64,000 bases of DNA. Source: Chloranthus sessilifolius (taxonomy: Eukaryota > Streptophyta > Magnoliopsida > Chloranthales > Chloranthaceae). The stretch is from positions 65,552,671 to 65,616,670 of the forward strand of contig CM037598.1 in NCBI GenBank assembly GCA_021018995.1. The letters are read 5' to 3'. Of the stretch, positions 42,716 through 54,975 are shown in pieces (the stretch's first letter is position 1; each line of letters begins with the position of its first letter). Under the pieces are notes generated by a model, which searched no databases, had not been told where the DNA came from, and saw nothing but the letters and a program-made list of their open reading frames with translations. The position numbers and the translations under genes were made by a program.

Positions 42716-43951
42716 AAAAGATGACTTCGCTCTGCCTTACATCGACACTCTAGTCGACAATACTGTTGGACATGAGATAATATCCTTCATGGATGGCTTC
42801 TCTGGATATAACCAGATCAAGTTAGCAGAATTTGATCAAGAGAAGACTTCGTTCACTATGCCATGGGGAACTTACTGTTATGTCATCATGCCTTTTAGCC
42901 TCAAAAACACAGGAGCTACATATCAATGCACCATGATGGCTTTATTTCACGACATGATGCACAAGTGTGCAGAAGTCTATGTCGATGACATTCTAGTGAC
43001 GTTTGAAACCCGTGTAGGATATGTCGAAGCACTCCGGCTAATGCTAGAACGATCCGAGAAGTATCAGTTAATGATGAATCCAAAGAATTGCTTGTTCGGA
43101 ATAACATACCAAAATACTACTAGGATTCATGTCAACAAGCAGGGAATCGAAGTCAAACCAATAAATGTCAAAGTAATTCTAGAGATGTCACCTCCCAGCA
43201 ACATCAAAGAATTATGAGGCCTGATAGGAAGATTGCAATTCATCAGGAGATTCATCTCCCAACACTCATACTGATGTGACCCTTTCTATAGACTACTAAA
43301 AGGAGGAGCCAAGTACATATTGGATGACCAGTGTCAGCAAGCCTTTGACAACATCAAGAAGTACCTCCTTAACCCTCTGATACTATCACCATCGATCCCC
43401 GAAAAACCCCTAATCCTATATGTCTTGGCTAATGACAAAGCAATAAGAGTCATTCTAGGACAGTGCAATGAAGACAGGAAGAAGGAGAAGGTCATCTACT
43501 ATCTCAATAGGACGATGGTCGAGTACGAGTAGAAATACACCACAATGGAGAAGACTTGCCTAACACTAGTATGAGGGTCAATGAAACTACGGCACTACTT
43601 CACAGCTCACAAGATAATGGTACTAGCACACATGCATCCTCTGAAGTACATATTTGAAAAGTCTGCCACATCCGGAAAGGTTGTTCGATGGCATATGCTG
43701 CTACAAGAGTTTGACATCACGTACGTCACATAAAAGTCAATCAAAGGACAAGTGATCACCGATTACCTCGCTAATCTTCCACTCCTAGGAAGCGAGCTAG
43801 TATGCACCTACTTTCCCGATAAAGACCTAATCTCAGTTCAAGAAGAAGAGCCCAGTAAAACATCATTGACCCTATACTTCAACGGGTTTCTCAACCAGAA
43901 GGGAAAAGGCATCGTGATAGTCCTACTGAGCCCAGAAGGAGTCTATTCGAA
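42716..43951 (+). pseudogene. RT palm, RNase H and start of second RNase H of element C
   Basis: Resumes after H: ISFMDGFSGYNQIKLAEFDQ, the active site VYVDDILVTFETR, KQGIEVKPINVKVILEM; RNase H with VILGQCNEDRKKEKVIYYLN and TTMEKTCLTLV; connection SIKGQVITDYLANLPLLGSE; then LTLYFNGFLNQKGKGIVIVL, the start of the archaeal-type RNase H (usual FDGA reads FNGF). Cut at 43951 by LTR D. Stops at about 43215, 43272, 43531 and 43732. Confidence 0.88.
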
Positions 43952-44624
43952 TGTGGACCTTTGCGGGTCCATCGCAATGATGCGCTCATAAGAAAAATGG
44001 AGTCGCCATCTAGAGCTTTTGGTGTTCCGAAATACCTATATGCACCAAAGTGCCAAATATGACTCTGTATCACCGGTCAACGCCAAAGCCTCTTGGGTAA
44101 GGACTTCGATTATCAATCGGGAAGGTGTTAGGCACATAATCAACCTGCTCATAAGCGATCTCTACTATGGCAAAGTCTATGTTTTGATGTATATAATATA
44201 TATATATATAGAAAGAGAGAAAAACTTAGCGGCACTTTCCCATGCCCGAAGACACTTCGATCCTATTGAGCCCTTCGCACTCACCGAAATTTTGGCAGTG
44301 TAATTACTCAATTCTAGGATAGAGGAAAAGCAAAAGAAGGTAGAGGAATAGAGGGGAGAGTCGGAGCTCTCGAGCCCTTGTAGCACCGTTTCATTGGATC
44401 TTTGCTTCAGACCAACACAGGTGAGCTTCCGATAGAAAAAGGGTTAAGGTAAGGGTCTTAACTATATAAGGCTTGGAAGATATGAGCCTGGGAGTGATGA
44501 TGGAAGGTATATTGGTATGAGATGGGCTAGGGTTCCAAAGGTTTGGAAAGTTTGAGCTTGGAGATGAGGAGGGGTTTTTGTAGAGTTTTCTCTTTTAGGA
44601 TTTTGAAAAGTTGTCCTAAACAAT

Positions 44625-44636
44625 GGGGGGGGGGGG
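44625..44636. repeat. Run of 12 G in LTR D
   Basis: Lies just inside the TATA box; LTR G has CCCCCCGCCCC at the matching place. Confidence 0.8.
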
Positions 44637-44648
44637 AGGGTGGCTCTT

Positions 44649-44656
44649 TATTTATA
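44649..44656 (-). promoter_or_regulatory. TATA box of LTR D
   Basis: Minus TATAAATA followed by AAGAGCCACCC, as in LTR G. Confidence 0.7.
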
Positions 44657-44934
44657 GAGGGAGAGGTGTTTAGGGTGGGTTTAAAGTTCTAATTGGGTTT
44701 AGGAATTAGGTAATCTCTAATCTAAGGCTTTCTCGATTTTTGGGAGCTTAGATAGGTGGGAATTGGGATTTAATGGTAGATGATAGGGTGGTGGTTTAGG
44801 TGGTAAAAAAATTCTAAAGAGAGCAAGTGGGGTCACTAGGGTCCTAAATAAACCCACCCTAAACTTTGGGGTGGTAAAAAAGTCAAACCCTAATGTTGGA
44901 TTTTAGACATTTTCTCAAAAAATGAAATTTTAAG

Positions 44935-45057
44935 CCTTGCGTACATATCATGTATGCAAGGCTTAGGGGCAATGCTCTCTAAGAAGTCCAGAGCCTATTC
45001 TAGAGCTCCAATCTGAAGAAAGCCAAAATTTCCTTGCGTACATATTATGTACGCAAG
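44935..45057. repeat. Two palindromes in U3 of LTR D
   Basis: 44935-44961 (CCTTGCGTACAT to ATGTATGCAAGG, one mismatch) and 45033-45057 (12-bp arms CTTGCGTACATA and exact complement around one base). 98 bp apart, 280-410 bp upstream of TATA. Confidence 0.9.
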
Positions 45058-45419
45058 TGTAAAATCTTGCATTTTTTTGCATTTTTAAATCACCATAACT
45101 TTTGATATAAAACTCAGATTGAGGCGATTCATGGATCGTTGGAAAGCTGAGAAACTCTATTTTACTACGGTATAGGTCTCATCTACTATAGAGGTCTGTG
45201 CAAACTTTGGCACTCCTCCATCTATCTGCTATTTCGATTGGGCTTCTTAAGGTCCGAGAAGGGTTTTAAGGGTTTAGGTTTATTCCTAAGGGTTTGAGAT
45301 GGTTCCTAGGGGTTTTGGAATGATTCTTAAGGGTTTGAGATATGTTTTCTGAAGCTCAGGGGTACACCTTTCTCAAAGTACGTGTCGATCGTGCCTTGAG
45401 CCAAATTTGGGTGTCTACA

Positions 45420-45432
45420 AATGCCCCTCTTT
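45420..45432 (-). promoter_or_regulatory. Polypurine tract of Tat D
   Basis: Minus strand AAAGAGGGGCATT immediately before the LTR start. Confidence 0.75.
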
Positions 45433-47945
45433 GGTATTCGATCGCTAATCATCTAATGTCAAGGACAAAAACATCCGATGAGGCCCAAGGCAAATGCTCT
45501 TGGATCCACCATATTCAAAGCAAACCTCAAACATCAAAAGAAAAAATAAATAAGTTAAATGGAGAGTAGCGGAAGCCTAATGTGTTGGGAAAATGTCCGT
45601 TCCTCAAGGCTATAGGTCCACAAGTGCTTAGTGGCATTACTGGACATAACCGTGATGGTATAATTGAAGATGCATGATATTTGAGATTCATTTCAAACAA
45701 GACTGCCCCATGAGCAGGAGGGTGATCGACCCATACTTAAAGATTGACGTAAAGCAATGATGCAAAGATCAAATGGTTTATGCCCAGTCTCATGAGGCAT
45801 TGATTGGCCAGTTTTGATCTACACAGGTGCCCCTATGTGAGGTAGGGTGTGAGATCTTTGGGCAAACCCATTGATCTCGAAGTTAATTTAGCAAAACTAT
45901 CTGAGTGGAGAGAATATTGATGTCGCAACGCTTTTTGGGAGTGTGTGCCACTTTTTTACTATGATCTTACAAACTGACCAACTATGCAAAAAAAATGGAC
46001 CCATTAGGGGTGATAAATAATAAAAGTGAATGGAAGTCCTTACCCCGATCCCGTCCGGGTACCATTTACACGAACAACGACCAACTCACGAATACCCCAT
46101 GGCATACACTTTACAGAGATACCATCAAGGTTTTTAGCCTGCGCCTGAGAATAAACACGAGAAAGAATTCCTTCTGTATCTATGTTTGAACATAGTTGCT
46201 TGATATGTAATCTCATTTAGCGGTGGAATCAAACCGATCCAAACACTGACTGTTTGACCGAGATTGACACTATTGCTCCTTCTAAGGCGAACCTTAGACT
46301 TAGGACATTAATTTAGCACAACTGCATTGCTAAAAAAGTATTGAGATTTTATCGTATTGAAGCACGCATGTGCATAGCCGTGCATGACAAAAAGTACCAT
46401 GAAAACACAACTATCTTTGTTTCTTTTTGAAAATGATTTTCTTCTTTTAATTTTTTTCAATAGACCAGACGTCGGTGGTGAGATGCTTCATCTGACTTTT
46501 CCATCGTCGAGAGGTTGCCTTCTTTGAGGCTTTGGACCATTTGATGTTCCTGCACATTCTCAAGAAAATTCCAGTCCATTTTTTATTTATATAGGTAACA
46601 AATATGCATCCTAATTAACAGAAGGAGAAGCAACCTTTTACCTATGCTTTTTCATTTTTCACGATTTATATATATATATATATATATTTTTGGATTTTAT
46701 TTTTAGCTTTTTTCGATTCTTTTTCTTCATTTTGAGATGGAAGTATGATGCTATAAATATGTACATAGATATTAAAAGGAGTATATATTTTTAGATTATT
46801 TCGGATTTTATTCTTTCTATCTGTTTTTTTCTATTTTTTGTTTGATGCCTTCACAATGAGACGAGGTAATGGGTCCTATTTTGAGCATAACCGAACCCGT
46901 TCATGCAGTCGGACCTGAATTAGGTTTAGTATTTTAACCAAGGTCAGAACGTCCATCCCTTGGGGTTGAAAAACATTTTATCCTTACCTCAGGTTATACA
47001 TTTGAAGGTGCGATTATGAAGATATTCCTGGTTAGGACCCGATTTGAGCTAACATGAGCGGCCCAATTAGCGACGAGATAATTTGCATGTGATCAAAGGA
47101 GCAATCAATTTTCTTTTTCTCTTTCCCCTTCTTTTTTCTTTAAGGAATATTTTTACTCACAGAACCCAAGATGGGCTTTTGTCATGCCCGTTGTTGCCCT
47201 TTTTTTACCCGTAGCACCCTTACGGGGTTTCACCATGTCCATGGGTATACATTTTGACCCCAAGCGCCTTTTTAGGGTTTCACCTGGTTCGCATAAGCTC
47301 GCTCTTTTTATCCGTGGAGCCCTTTCGAGTTTTCACCATGCCCATTTTGCTTTGAGCTTGTGTATTTTCTTTTCATTCATCTTCTCAAAGTCTACGACAT
47401 GGACGTTGATTTCGTCATAGTCGGCTGGATGAAGTTTTTGTTGTCTCTCAGCTTGGCTCGTGTTGATTCAATGAATACTGTGACTGCTTGTGGACCTTAA
47501 AGAGGGCTTTCTTTAGGGATTATCTTGGTCATGGGATAGGTTAGGAATTTTGAAGGTATTCTCGGGTTTTCAAAAGTCTTCCTTCATTGGGTTCCAGTTG
47601 TCGTAATATACTTCTTCCTTCGGGATTTTGAGTGTACATGCCCCACTTTTTCCTCTATATTTTTTTGCTCTTTTTCTTTTCAGACAATCTCTTTTTGGGG
47701 TTTTGCTATTCTTATTTTTTTAGATTTTGATGATGACTCTTTTCTCTTTTTTTATTGGTATATACAAATATTTTACCTTTTTCTTGGAGGGGTTAATGAT
47801 GGAAAGGTCATTGGCTCAAATGGGGTAGCAAAGGGTACAAGCATATAGGGACACTTCTTGGCTACTCGGCTCTGAAGTGATGACCACTTTTAAGGGGCCC
47901 TTAAGCAGTCACGTATCCATTTTTATCACTACTTACCTTACCGTA
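45433..47945 (-). other. 3' untranslated region of Tat D
   Basis: 2.5 kb without a gene. The LTR-near 350 bp match tail G; 47100-47940 matches the A 3' UTR including the three-unit repeat; in between is T-rich sequence with a (TA)n tract at about 46668-46687. Confidence 0.7.
47200..47345 (-). repeat. Three-unit ~53-bp repeat in the Tat D 3' UTR
   Basis: Units near 47207, 47260 and 47308, each with a variant of GCGCC.TTT and GGTTTCACCATG; counterpart of 145-292. Confidence 0.65.
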
Positions 47946-49060
47946 GGAGACTAGGAGTAGAATCGTCGTATGTATCCAACATTGATGGGCTCGAGAAAAT
48001 GATCTTCGTCCATGGTGGCGAGGCAAAGCGCGCATCCAGAGAGTACTTCTCAAAAGACATAGGACCCTTCCCAATTAGGCTTGAATTTCCCTCTCAGATC
48101 AGCGTGGAGAGAAGGAAAGATTTTCTTGAGTACAATGTCACTCACTTTCAAATCTCGAGTGCAAACATGCTTGTTGTAAGCATGTGCGATCCTCCTCTGA
48201 TAGGCCTAGGTGTGACACAAGGCTAGGAGCCTTTTATCATCGATCAGGTTCAGCTGTTCGAAATGGGATCTTTCTTTTTCGGCTTCTGGTAAATCGGAGT
48301 CAATGAGGATACAGAGTGAAGGTACTTAAACTTCAACTAGGAGCACGACCTCAGTTCCATACACCAGGGAGAACGATGTTGCCCCTGTAATGGTACGGAT
48401 CAATGTTCGGTAGGCCGATAGTGTGAAAGGTAACTTTTCACTCTAATCTCGATAATTGATGACCATCTTCTCAAGGATGCACACGACTATCTTGTTGCCA
48501 GCTTCTATGACCCCGTTGGTTTACGGTCGATATGGTGATGAACGATGATGTTTGATCTTGTACTGCTTACATAAGCTCTAATGCGCTTGTTCGCAAAGTT
48601 GGTGCCATTATCTATGATAATGTCCTTCGACATGCTGAATCGAAAAATGATGTTGTTCTTGATAAACTTCTCGACATGGCTGACCGTGATGTTCATATAG
48701 GATGCAACCTCTACCCATTTTGTGAAGTACTTAATGGCGACGAGGATGAACTGATGTCTGTTAGAAGCTTTGGGATTGACCTTTCCGAGGACGTCGAAGC
48801 CCCATGTGGCGAATAGTCATGGAGTGGTCATGTTATGAAGATCTATGGCTGGAGAATGTATCAGACTAGAGTGTTCTTGGCATTTGTAGCACTTTTGAAC
48901 ATACTTGTAATACTCAGTTTCTATGGTGGCCCAGAAACACCCTTGCCGTAGAATATTTTTAGCAAGCATGTACCCATTGACGTGGGCCCCGCATACTCCT
49001 TCATGGATCTCTTTCATTATGTTGGTTGCCTCACTTTCAGTCACGCATCTGAGTAGGATG
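47946..49060 (-). pseudogene. int: Integrase of Tat D (broken)
   Basis: Zinc domain complete: EIHEGVCGAHVNGYMLAKNI then YVQKCYKCQEHSSLIHSPA. Core: HVEKFIKNNIIFRFSMSKD and IIIDNGTNFANKRI. The stretch with the first Asp is frame-shifted (48700-48815). The C-terminal region 48230-47950 is homologous to A but has no open frame. Confidence 0.85.
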
Positions 49061-49194
49061 TTGTTATATAATTATTTGTAGAGGCACTCGCCACATATGA
49101 CGTAATTCGTCACTAAGCGTTGGATGATACACTTGTCCATTTGGATGTACCTTCAAGGAAAGCTCAAGTTTCGTGGAAGTTTTTGATATATGAG

Positions 49195-49735
49195 AACCAT
49201 GGAGGCTCATCATCTAACTTTGATGATCCCTTGATCTATAAGCAGAAGGCAGGCTCATTTCTCTTTCCAATCATGATTGACTTCATCTCGACGCCATAGG
49301 GAATTTCAACCATTGATGCCAAAGTTGCTAAGGCATCAGCAAATTGATTTCTTGCTCACGGGACATAGGAGAAAGTGACCTATTCAAAGCACGTGATTAG
49401 ATCTTCGAGGTGCTCATGGTATGGGATTAAGTTTTCATCCTTTGTTTTCAATTCTATGTTGGTCTGACATATGATCAGTTGTAAGTCACCAAACACCCTG
49501 AGATGAGTTATATTTAGGTTGAGAGCTGCTTACAGGCTGGCTATGCAGGCTTCATATTCATCAATGTTGTTGGTGCAGGGGAAATTAAGCTTGATGGAGA
49601 CCGGTATGTGGGACCCTTTTAGCAAGATTAGAATAGTGCCAACTCCTTGATCCTCGGCATTCGATGCCCCATCAAAATGAATTACCCAGGACTCCTCTTC
49701 TTCCTCTGTGTCATCCTCTATCATGAATAAGATGT
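49195..49735 (-). pseudogene. Second (archaeal-type) RNase H of Tat D
   Basis: WVIHFDGASNAEDQGVGTIL (first Asp), NNIDEYEACIASL (Glu), VFGDLQLIICQTN (Asp), then LKTKDENLIPYHEHLEDLIT and ADALATLASMVEIPYGVEMK. Three acidic residues are kept, unlike A, but stops at about 49530 and 49375 break the frame. Confidence 0.82.
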
Positions 49736-49756
49736 CTTCGTCTGGGAACTCAGTTC

Positions 49757-51130
49757 TCAGAGGCTCATAATAAGGTAAGGGATTCTCAGCAAGATGATCA
49801 GTGAGTGCTTGCCCCTTGATTGACTTTGGGTGACATATGTGATGTTAAACTCTGATAAGAGAAGCTGCCAACATTTAGTTCGGCTAGTGAGATATAGCTT
49901 TTTGAATAAGTACTTCAACGGATCCATTCGTGCCAGATGGAGACCTGCCCGAGATATCAAGTAGTGACGAAGCCTCTGGCTAGCCCATACGAGAGCCAAG
50001 CATGCTTTCTCTGGATGAGAATAGTGTGTCTCATAGTCAGCAAACTTCTTACTCAGATAGTAGATTGTATACTCTCTTCTTCCGGTCTCATCATGCTGCC
50101 CTAGGACAAATCCCATCGAGGATTCTATTATCGAGAGATACATTAAGAGGGGTCTCCCTAGTACTGGCGAAACCAACACTAGAGAGTTGAGGAGTTAGCT
50201 TTTGATCCTATCAAACGCTATCTGACAGTCATCATTCCATTCAACAGGTGAATCTTTCCTTAGTAGCTTGAAAATCGGCGTGCAGATAGGAGTGAGCTGC
50301 GCAATGAATCAACTAATGTGTTGTATCCTGCCTAAGAAACCTCTGTCCTCTTTCTCGATAGATGGTTGAGGCATTTCAACGATGGATTTAACCTTGATTG
50401 GGTCAACCTCGATGCCTCTCTTGCTGACGATGAAGCTTAGTAGCTTTCCTGACATGGCACCGAATGTGCATTTCTGAGGGTTTAGACGTTGCCTGCACTT
50501 TCCTAGTCTTTCAAATAGCTTTTAGAGGTTCACTAGATGATCTCCTCTCTCCTGAGAGTTGGCTATCATGTCATCGACATACACCTCAATTTCTCAGTGC
50601 ATTATATGGTGGAATAGTGCTGTCATGGCCCTTTGATATGTTGCCCTGACATTTTTCAACCCGAACGACATGACTCGATAGTAGAAAGTTCCCCATGGGA
50701 TGATGAACACTGTCTTTTCTCAATCTGCCTCTGCCATATTGATCTAGTTGTACCCTGAGAATCCATCCATAAATGAGAGATTCCCATGTCGGGTAGTATT
50801 ATTGACTACAATGTCAATGTTTGGTAGTGGGAAGTCATCTTTTAGGCTCGCCTTGTTAAGATTTCTGAAGTCGATGCGCATGCAATCCTTTCCATCTATC
50901 TTCGGCACTGGTACTATGTTGGGCAACCACTGTGAGTATTTAGAGACTATGAGGAAACCTATATTGTACTGGTTGATGACTTCATCTATCACCTTTAACA
51001 TCCATTCTGGCCGGAGATGCCTCAATTTCTTCTTGACAGGCTTTGCATCGGGATACAGTCGCAACTCATGCTTGACCAAATTAGTGTCCAAACCAAGCAT
51101 GTCCTCGTATAACCATGCAAAGACATCTTG
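49757..51130 (-). pseudogene. Reverse transcriptase and RNase H of Tat D (broken)
   Basis: MLGLDTNLVKHELRLYPDAK, LPNIVPVPKIDGKDCMRIDF, DDFPLPNIDIVVNNTTRHGN, active site EVYVDDMIANSQERGDHL, LLSFIVSKRGIEVDPIKVK; RNase H: GFVLGQHDETGRREYTIYYL and EKACLALVWASQRLRHYLIS. In-frame stops at about 50743, 50590 and 50525. Confidence 0.9.
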
Positions 51131-52117
51131 GTATGACCAAAGAAAATCAATCTTATTTTTTTGTTCCTAGGGAGTTAGTGACATTCTGATCTTAGTGATT
51201 CTAGGAACTTCCTCAATACCCAGATTGACATCTTTAGTATCTTCAATGATTGGGGTAAGGCTATGCTCAAAATAGGCATATTGTTCAAGGAGCTCATTGG
51301 GAAGCTCCTAGATTAAGTCCTTGCCATCCAGATCTGTGACTCCTACCTCTTCTTGTATTTCTATAGGAAAGAGGTTGATTTCACCTCGGATGAGCTTTTC
51401 AAATAAGGCATCTATTTTCTTACTTTTTTCAAGAATTTTAAAAGATAATATTTTTAAAGTTTTTTGCATTTTTTCTATTTTTTTATGGTTTTCCTTTTCT
51501 TCTGAGATGGGCCCTTAGTAAGGCGGGTCTTTATATACCCATGGTATTGCCTGCCAAGGCTAACATCACTTTTTATAGGTTATTTTTTTTAGGAAGTTGG
51601 TGTTGTATTTATGGCCATTTGATGCTTCCGAAGTTAGGGGCATTGAAGCCCAGTTCCTCACCTAAGGTGTCGCACCTTTACCTGGTTTTATGAAGGAAGC
51701 TGATTGAGATGGCTTTTGAGGGTCAGCCTCCATCATATTTACCATTAGTTCGTCTGGGACCTAATCCTCAAATGTTAACATGGGCATGGGGTGGGTTATG
51801 ACAGGTGGTTGTATTAGCGGGGGTACTTCCTCCTTTAAGAGAGGTAAGGACACGAGGTCTATTTCGTTCTTAGGAGAAATGATTTTAGGGTTGGTAACAT
51901 GGACAACCACCAATTTATGTGGGATCAATTGTGTTGACCCATTTTGGTCAATTTTTATGACCCTTGCACTTATGAATGTGCTTCGGATGTGAGGTCACAA
52001 TCAGGGTTCATCTTCTAGGTCCGTCCCCCTATATTTCGCCACGACAATGGTTCAGACCTTCACCTTGTCCTCCTGGACTTCTTCTTCTATAGGCTTTTAG
52101 CCTAAGCGAAATTTGAC
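51131..52117 (-). pseudogene. Protease-RT linker of Tat D
   Basis: Broken frame with PHIRSTFISARVIKIDQNGS, NMMEADPQKPSQ, KKIDALFEKLIRGEINLFPI and EIQEEVGVTDLDGKDLI, parallel to the A linker. Function unknown. Confidence 0.6.
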
Positions 52118-52830
52118 TCATTGTCCACCCTTGGCTCTAACTGGGTCTCTTCTGCCTTGTAGGTGAGGACCTAACCCTTTTCCTTCTTGGTAGCCCCACT
52201 TCTGGAGCATTGCCACTATTGCGATCATTCCTCCTTCAGTTTTTTTGATGACCTTTCTGGGGGATTCTGGTGCCACCATTGCTGACACATCATATTGAAA
52301 ACTATGAATCTCTGTGTCCTTAGCTGTGTGCGGTACATCCAACACCATGAGATTTTTTATGTTGTGGCCATTTTCTCTCTTTCCTCTCACCCCTTTCCCA
52401 TGATGGATACAACTCTCTCTTCTAAGATGAACTTGAGCTCTTGATGTAGAGTGGAGGGCACCGCCCTGATTTTGTGTTGCCATGGGCGCCCTAGCAGCAG
52501 GTTGAAGGACTTGATGTCCATGACTTGGAACAGGATTGAGAAGGTCATAGGCCTGATGGTAAGCTCATGAGCAACTTCTCCTATCACCTCTCTCTTTGTA
52601 ATATCGAACCCTCGGGCTCTTGTTCTGGCTAGTCGAAACATAGATGGATCGACCCCAATCTTGGTCACTTTTCTGAGCGGGCACACATTTAATGTCAAAC
52701 CACTGTCTACTAATACAATCGGTATTACCAAGCTCTCAATTTTGATCATAATATTTAAGGATCTCGAATGATTCCCTTCTTCTGCTAGAAGATCGATGTC
52801 TGAAAATGAGATGACATTGGGAGCCAACAC
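52118..52830 (-). pseudogene. Aspartic protease and G-patch of Tat D
   Basis: Protease: LAPNVISFSDIDLLAEEGNH, VLVDSGLTLNVCPL (active Asp kept), SFNLLLGRPWQHKIRA, VSIMGKG. After a frame change near 52390, MLQKWGYQEGKGLGPHLQGR (about 52160-52220) is a G-patch, a glycine-rich RNA-binding motif known after some retroviral proteases and in Tat elements. A has lost it. Confidence 0.85.
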
Positions 52831-54975
52831 TTGCTAGATCATTTGCCCAACTTCATATGGGGAGACCTTGTTTGATACGTGGGCATCTTTCAGTACCCAA
52901 ATTAGAGCTTGGAAGTGGAGTGGAGATGTCATTAGTAGGTCCCATATGGTGATGTGAGTCGGCGTTCTTTTAAGCTATGTTTCTAATGCATATTCTCGGC
53001 TCATCCGCTCCATGGGGTGTATTATCGCTGGTTCCCTTCTTTCCTCTATTTTGATTGGTGTCGACACCTCTAGCTATTTAGATATTCTGCCTAATCATGT
53101 GATGAATTCGACGGTCCCTTCATTACGGATGCCGTCAGCATTGGAATCCATCTAGTTGTAGTTGAGTGGGACCTGATGGGAATCATATGATGGTTCGAGG
53201 ATTTGGAATGAGATGGATGGAGGCTCCAGATATGATTGAGCGGGCGGGGTTGGAGTGGAAAAGCTAGGCCAGATTTGGTTGACTGGTGCTGGGAGTGGAT
53301 GCACTAGTGGTGATGTTGCGAGATTGGGCCAACTGTAGGGGGTCAGTGTCAGAGATGGAGGTGGATGGACTGATGTTGATGTGGCAAAATTGGGCAAGTG
53401 TCGTTTAAGGGAATTGATTCTGAAGGTGGGCTAAAATTGGGCATTATGTAATTAACAGGGGTTGGTGTCGGAAATGGATGGTACAGTGGGGGTAAAGCCC
53501 AACTAGGTTGGACTTGATTAACTGGAGCAGGTGTGGGAAAATACAACCTCAGATCTAGCGATATTGCTTGGGGTGTTGGGCTTGGGAAATAATCAGCTAA
53601 GTTTAAAGGCTCGACTACCCCGATGGTTTCGCTTTCTTGGTTCCACTTCCTTGGTGTTTCGTAGCTTTTCCCCTATGTTGATATATTCTGAGGGGTCGAT
53701 CTCTTCCATTTCTTCCTGTAGCATGTTAATTGTGGCCCTCTGGCCCATTTCTCCCTGCAAAATAGTGGTGTGCTAATTGGCCTGGGGAGCTGTCGGGGGT
53801 ATGAGATTTCCCGCCTCTATCAGTTCTTAGATCACATGCTTTAATAGAAAGCAGTGATCAATAAGGTGTCCTGGTTCCTAATGGAAGCTAGAATGAGTGC
53901 TTGGATCGTAATTCATCAGGATTAGATTTGGCAGAGTTCGCGACTAGACTATGGTGACCAAACCCTCTTTGACCAGCAAGGGCAAAAGGACATTAAGGGA
54001 CTACCCTAGGGGAGTGAACGCTAGATTATATTGGGCACTTTTTAGTTTGGGGGTCATTTGTGCCCATGGGCTATTGCCTTGCCTTTGAACTACTTTTATT
54101 GGTGTTTGGGCTTGAGGTACTGCCCTAAATTGGAAAGGTACCATGCTGGTGCTGGGCTGCATGGCCATTATAGCTTAGACATATGCCCCTGTTCTTCTCT
54201 AACTTCTCTGTTCAATGAATTTATGGAACCCATTGGCCCCACTAGTTGTATTTTTGTTTAACCGTCTTTCTCTTACCGAGTCTTCATAGCGGGTGGCATT
54301 TCTTACCGAATCAACGAAATTGGACTGCTGCTAGTATATTAGGAAATTAAAGATAATGGGTAGAGCGGTTTTCGAGATCATCTCGATTTGCTCCTCGTCC
54401 GAGATGAGGTTCCTTACTTGATCTACCAGGGCCCTCCACCTTCCAAGGTATTCATTGAATGTCTCATCGGGCTTTTATTTTAATTGAGCAAATCAGACTT
54501 GCATGGCTCAATAGACGTGAACCAAATCAGATTTGTAGACGTATTGTTCTTGGAACAGGTGAGTGAAGTCTTTCTAAGTTTTCAGCATAGATTGTTCAAT
54601 ATACGTGAACCATCTCAAGGCCGGACCAATGAGACTTTTTGAAAAACTTTTATGAGCAAGCACTCATCCCCAACATATGGTCACATGTCCCCAAACTATG
54701 ACTTGAGGTGTGCAATGGGGTTGTCGGTGCCGTTATATTTATCGAATGATGACACTTTAAACATAGGTGGCAAAGGCACTTTGGCAAACAGGCACAAATC
54801 CAAAAAATTCATGGCATGAATCTCGGTTCCACCTAGCTTCAGTAGTTGCTTTTGAATTTTATCCATCTACTCTCTTAGTAGCTCGAACTCCCTTGATGGA
54901 AAAGTTGGGGCTGGTCCTCCTCTAGCCTAGCTCCATTCATTTTAGACAGCTTGTTGGTTGGTGTTAGGCTACTTT
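52831..54975 (-). pseudogene. Gag of Tat D, 5' part missing
   Basis: Minus strand from the F border: MDKIQKQLLKLGGTEIHAMN, FLDLCLFAKVPLPPMFKVSS, DKYNGTDNPIAHLK, a capsid-like part with stops, then PSTHSSFH and EPGHLIDHCFLLKHVI (Tat zinc-like box), NMLQEEMEEIDPSEYINIGE, and a Pro/Leu-rich tail (about 53150-53550). Confidence 0.75.

Larger units (their letters stand above)
25980..43951 (+). mobile_element. Tat-type element C, two segments split by Athila H
   Basis: Segments 25980-27540 and 42711-43951. Joining the flanks of H restores a continuous RT reading: the left segment ends in the region before CPKDDF and the right one continues KDDFALPYIDTLVDNTVGH. The right end is cut by LTR D at 43951 inside the second RNase H. 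The 5' side has no LTR-primer site junction, gag or protease. Segment 27541-42710 is not part of C. Confidence 0.85.
43952..45419 (-). repeat. 3' LTR of Tat D
   Basis: 1468 bp, plus-strand TGTGGACC to GTGTCTACA. TATA at 44649-44656 (minus TATAAATA). Two palindromes in U3, a run of 12 G (44625-44636) and a short AT tract (about 44188-44208). Confidence 0.88.
43952..54975 (-). mobile_element. Tat-lineage retrotransposon, copy D (5' end cut off by F)
   Basis: 3' LTR 43952-45419, PPT, 3' UTR, integrase, two RNase H domains, RT, linker, G-patch, protease and gag. It is inserted in C after TTCGA (43947-43951). The 5' gag part, leader and 5' LTR should lie beyond E, right of the window. Same family as A by order and protein, clearly diverged. 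Confidence 0.92.
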
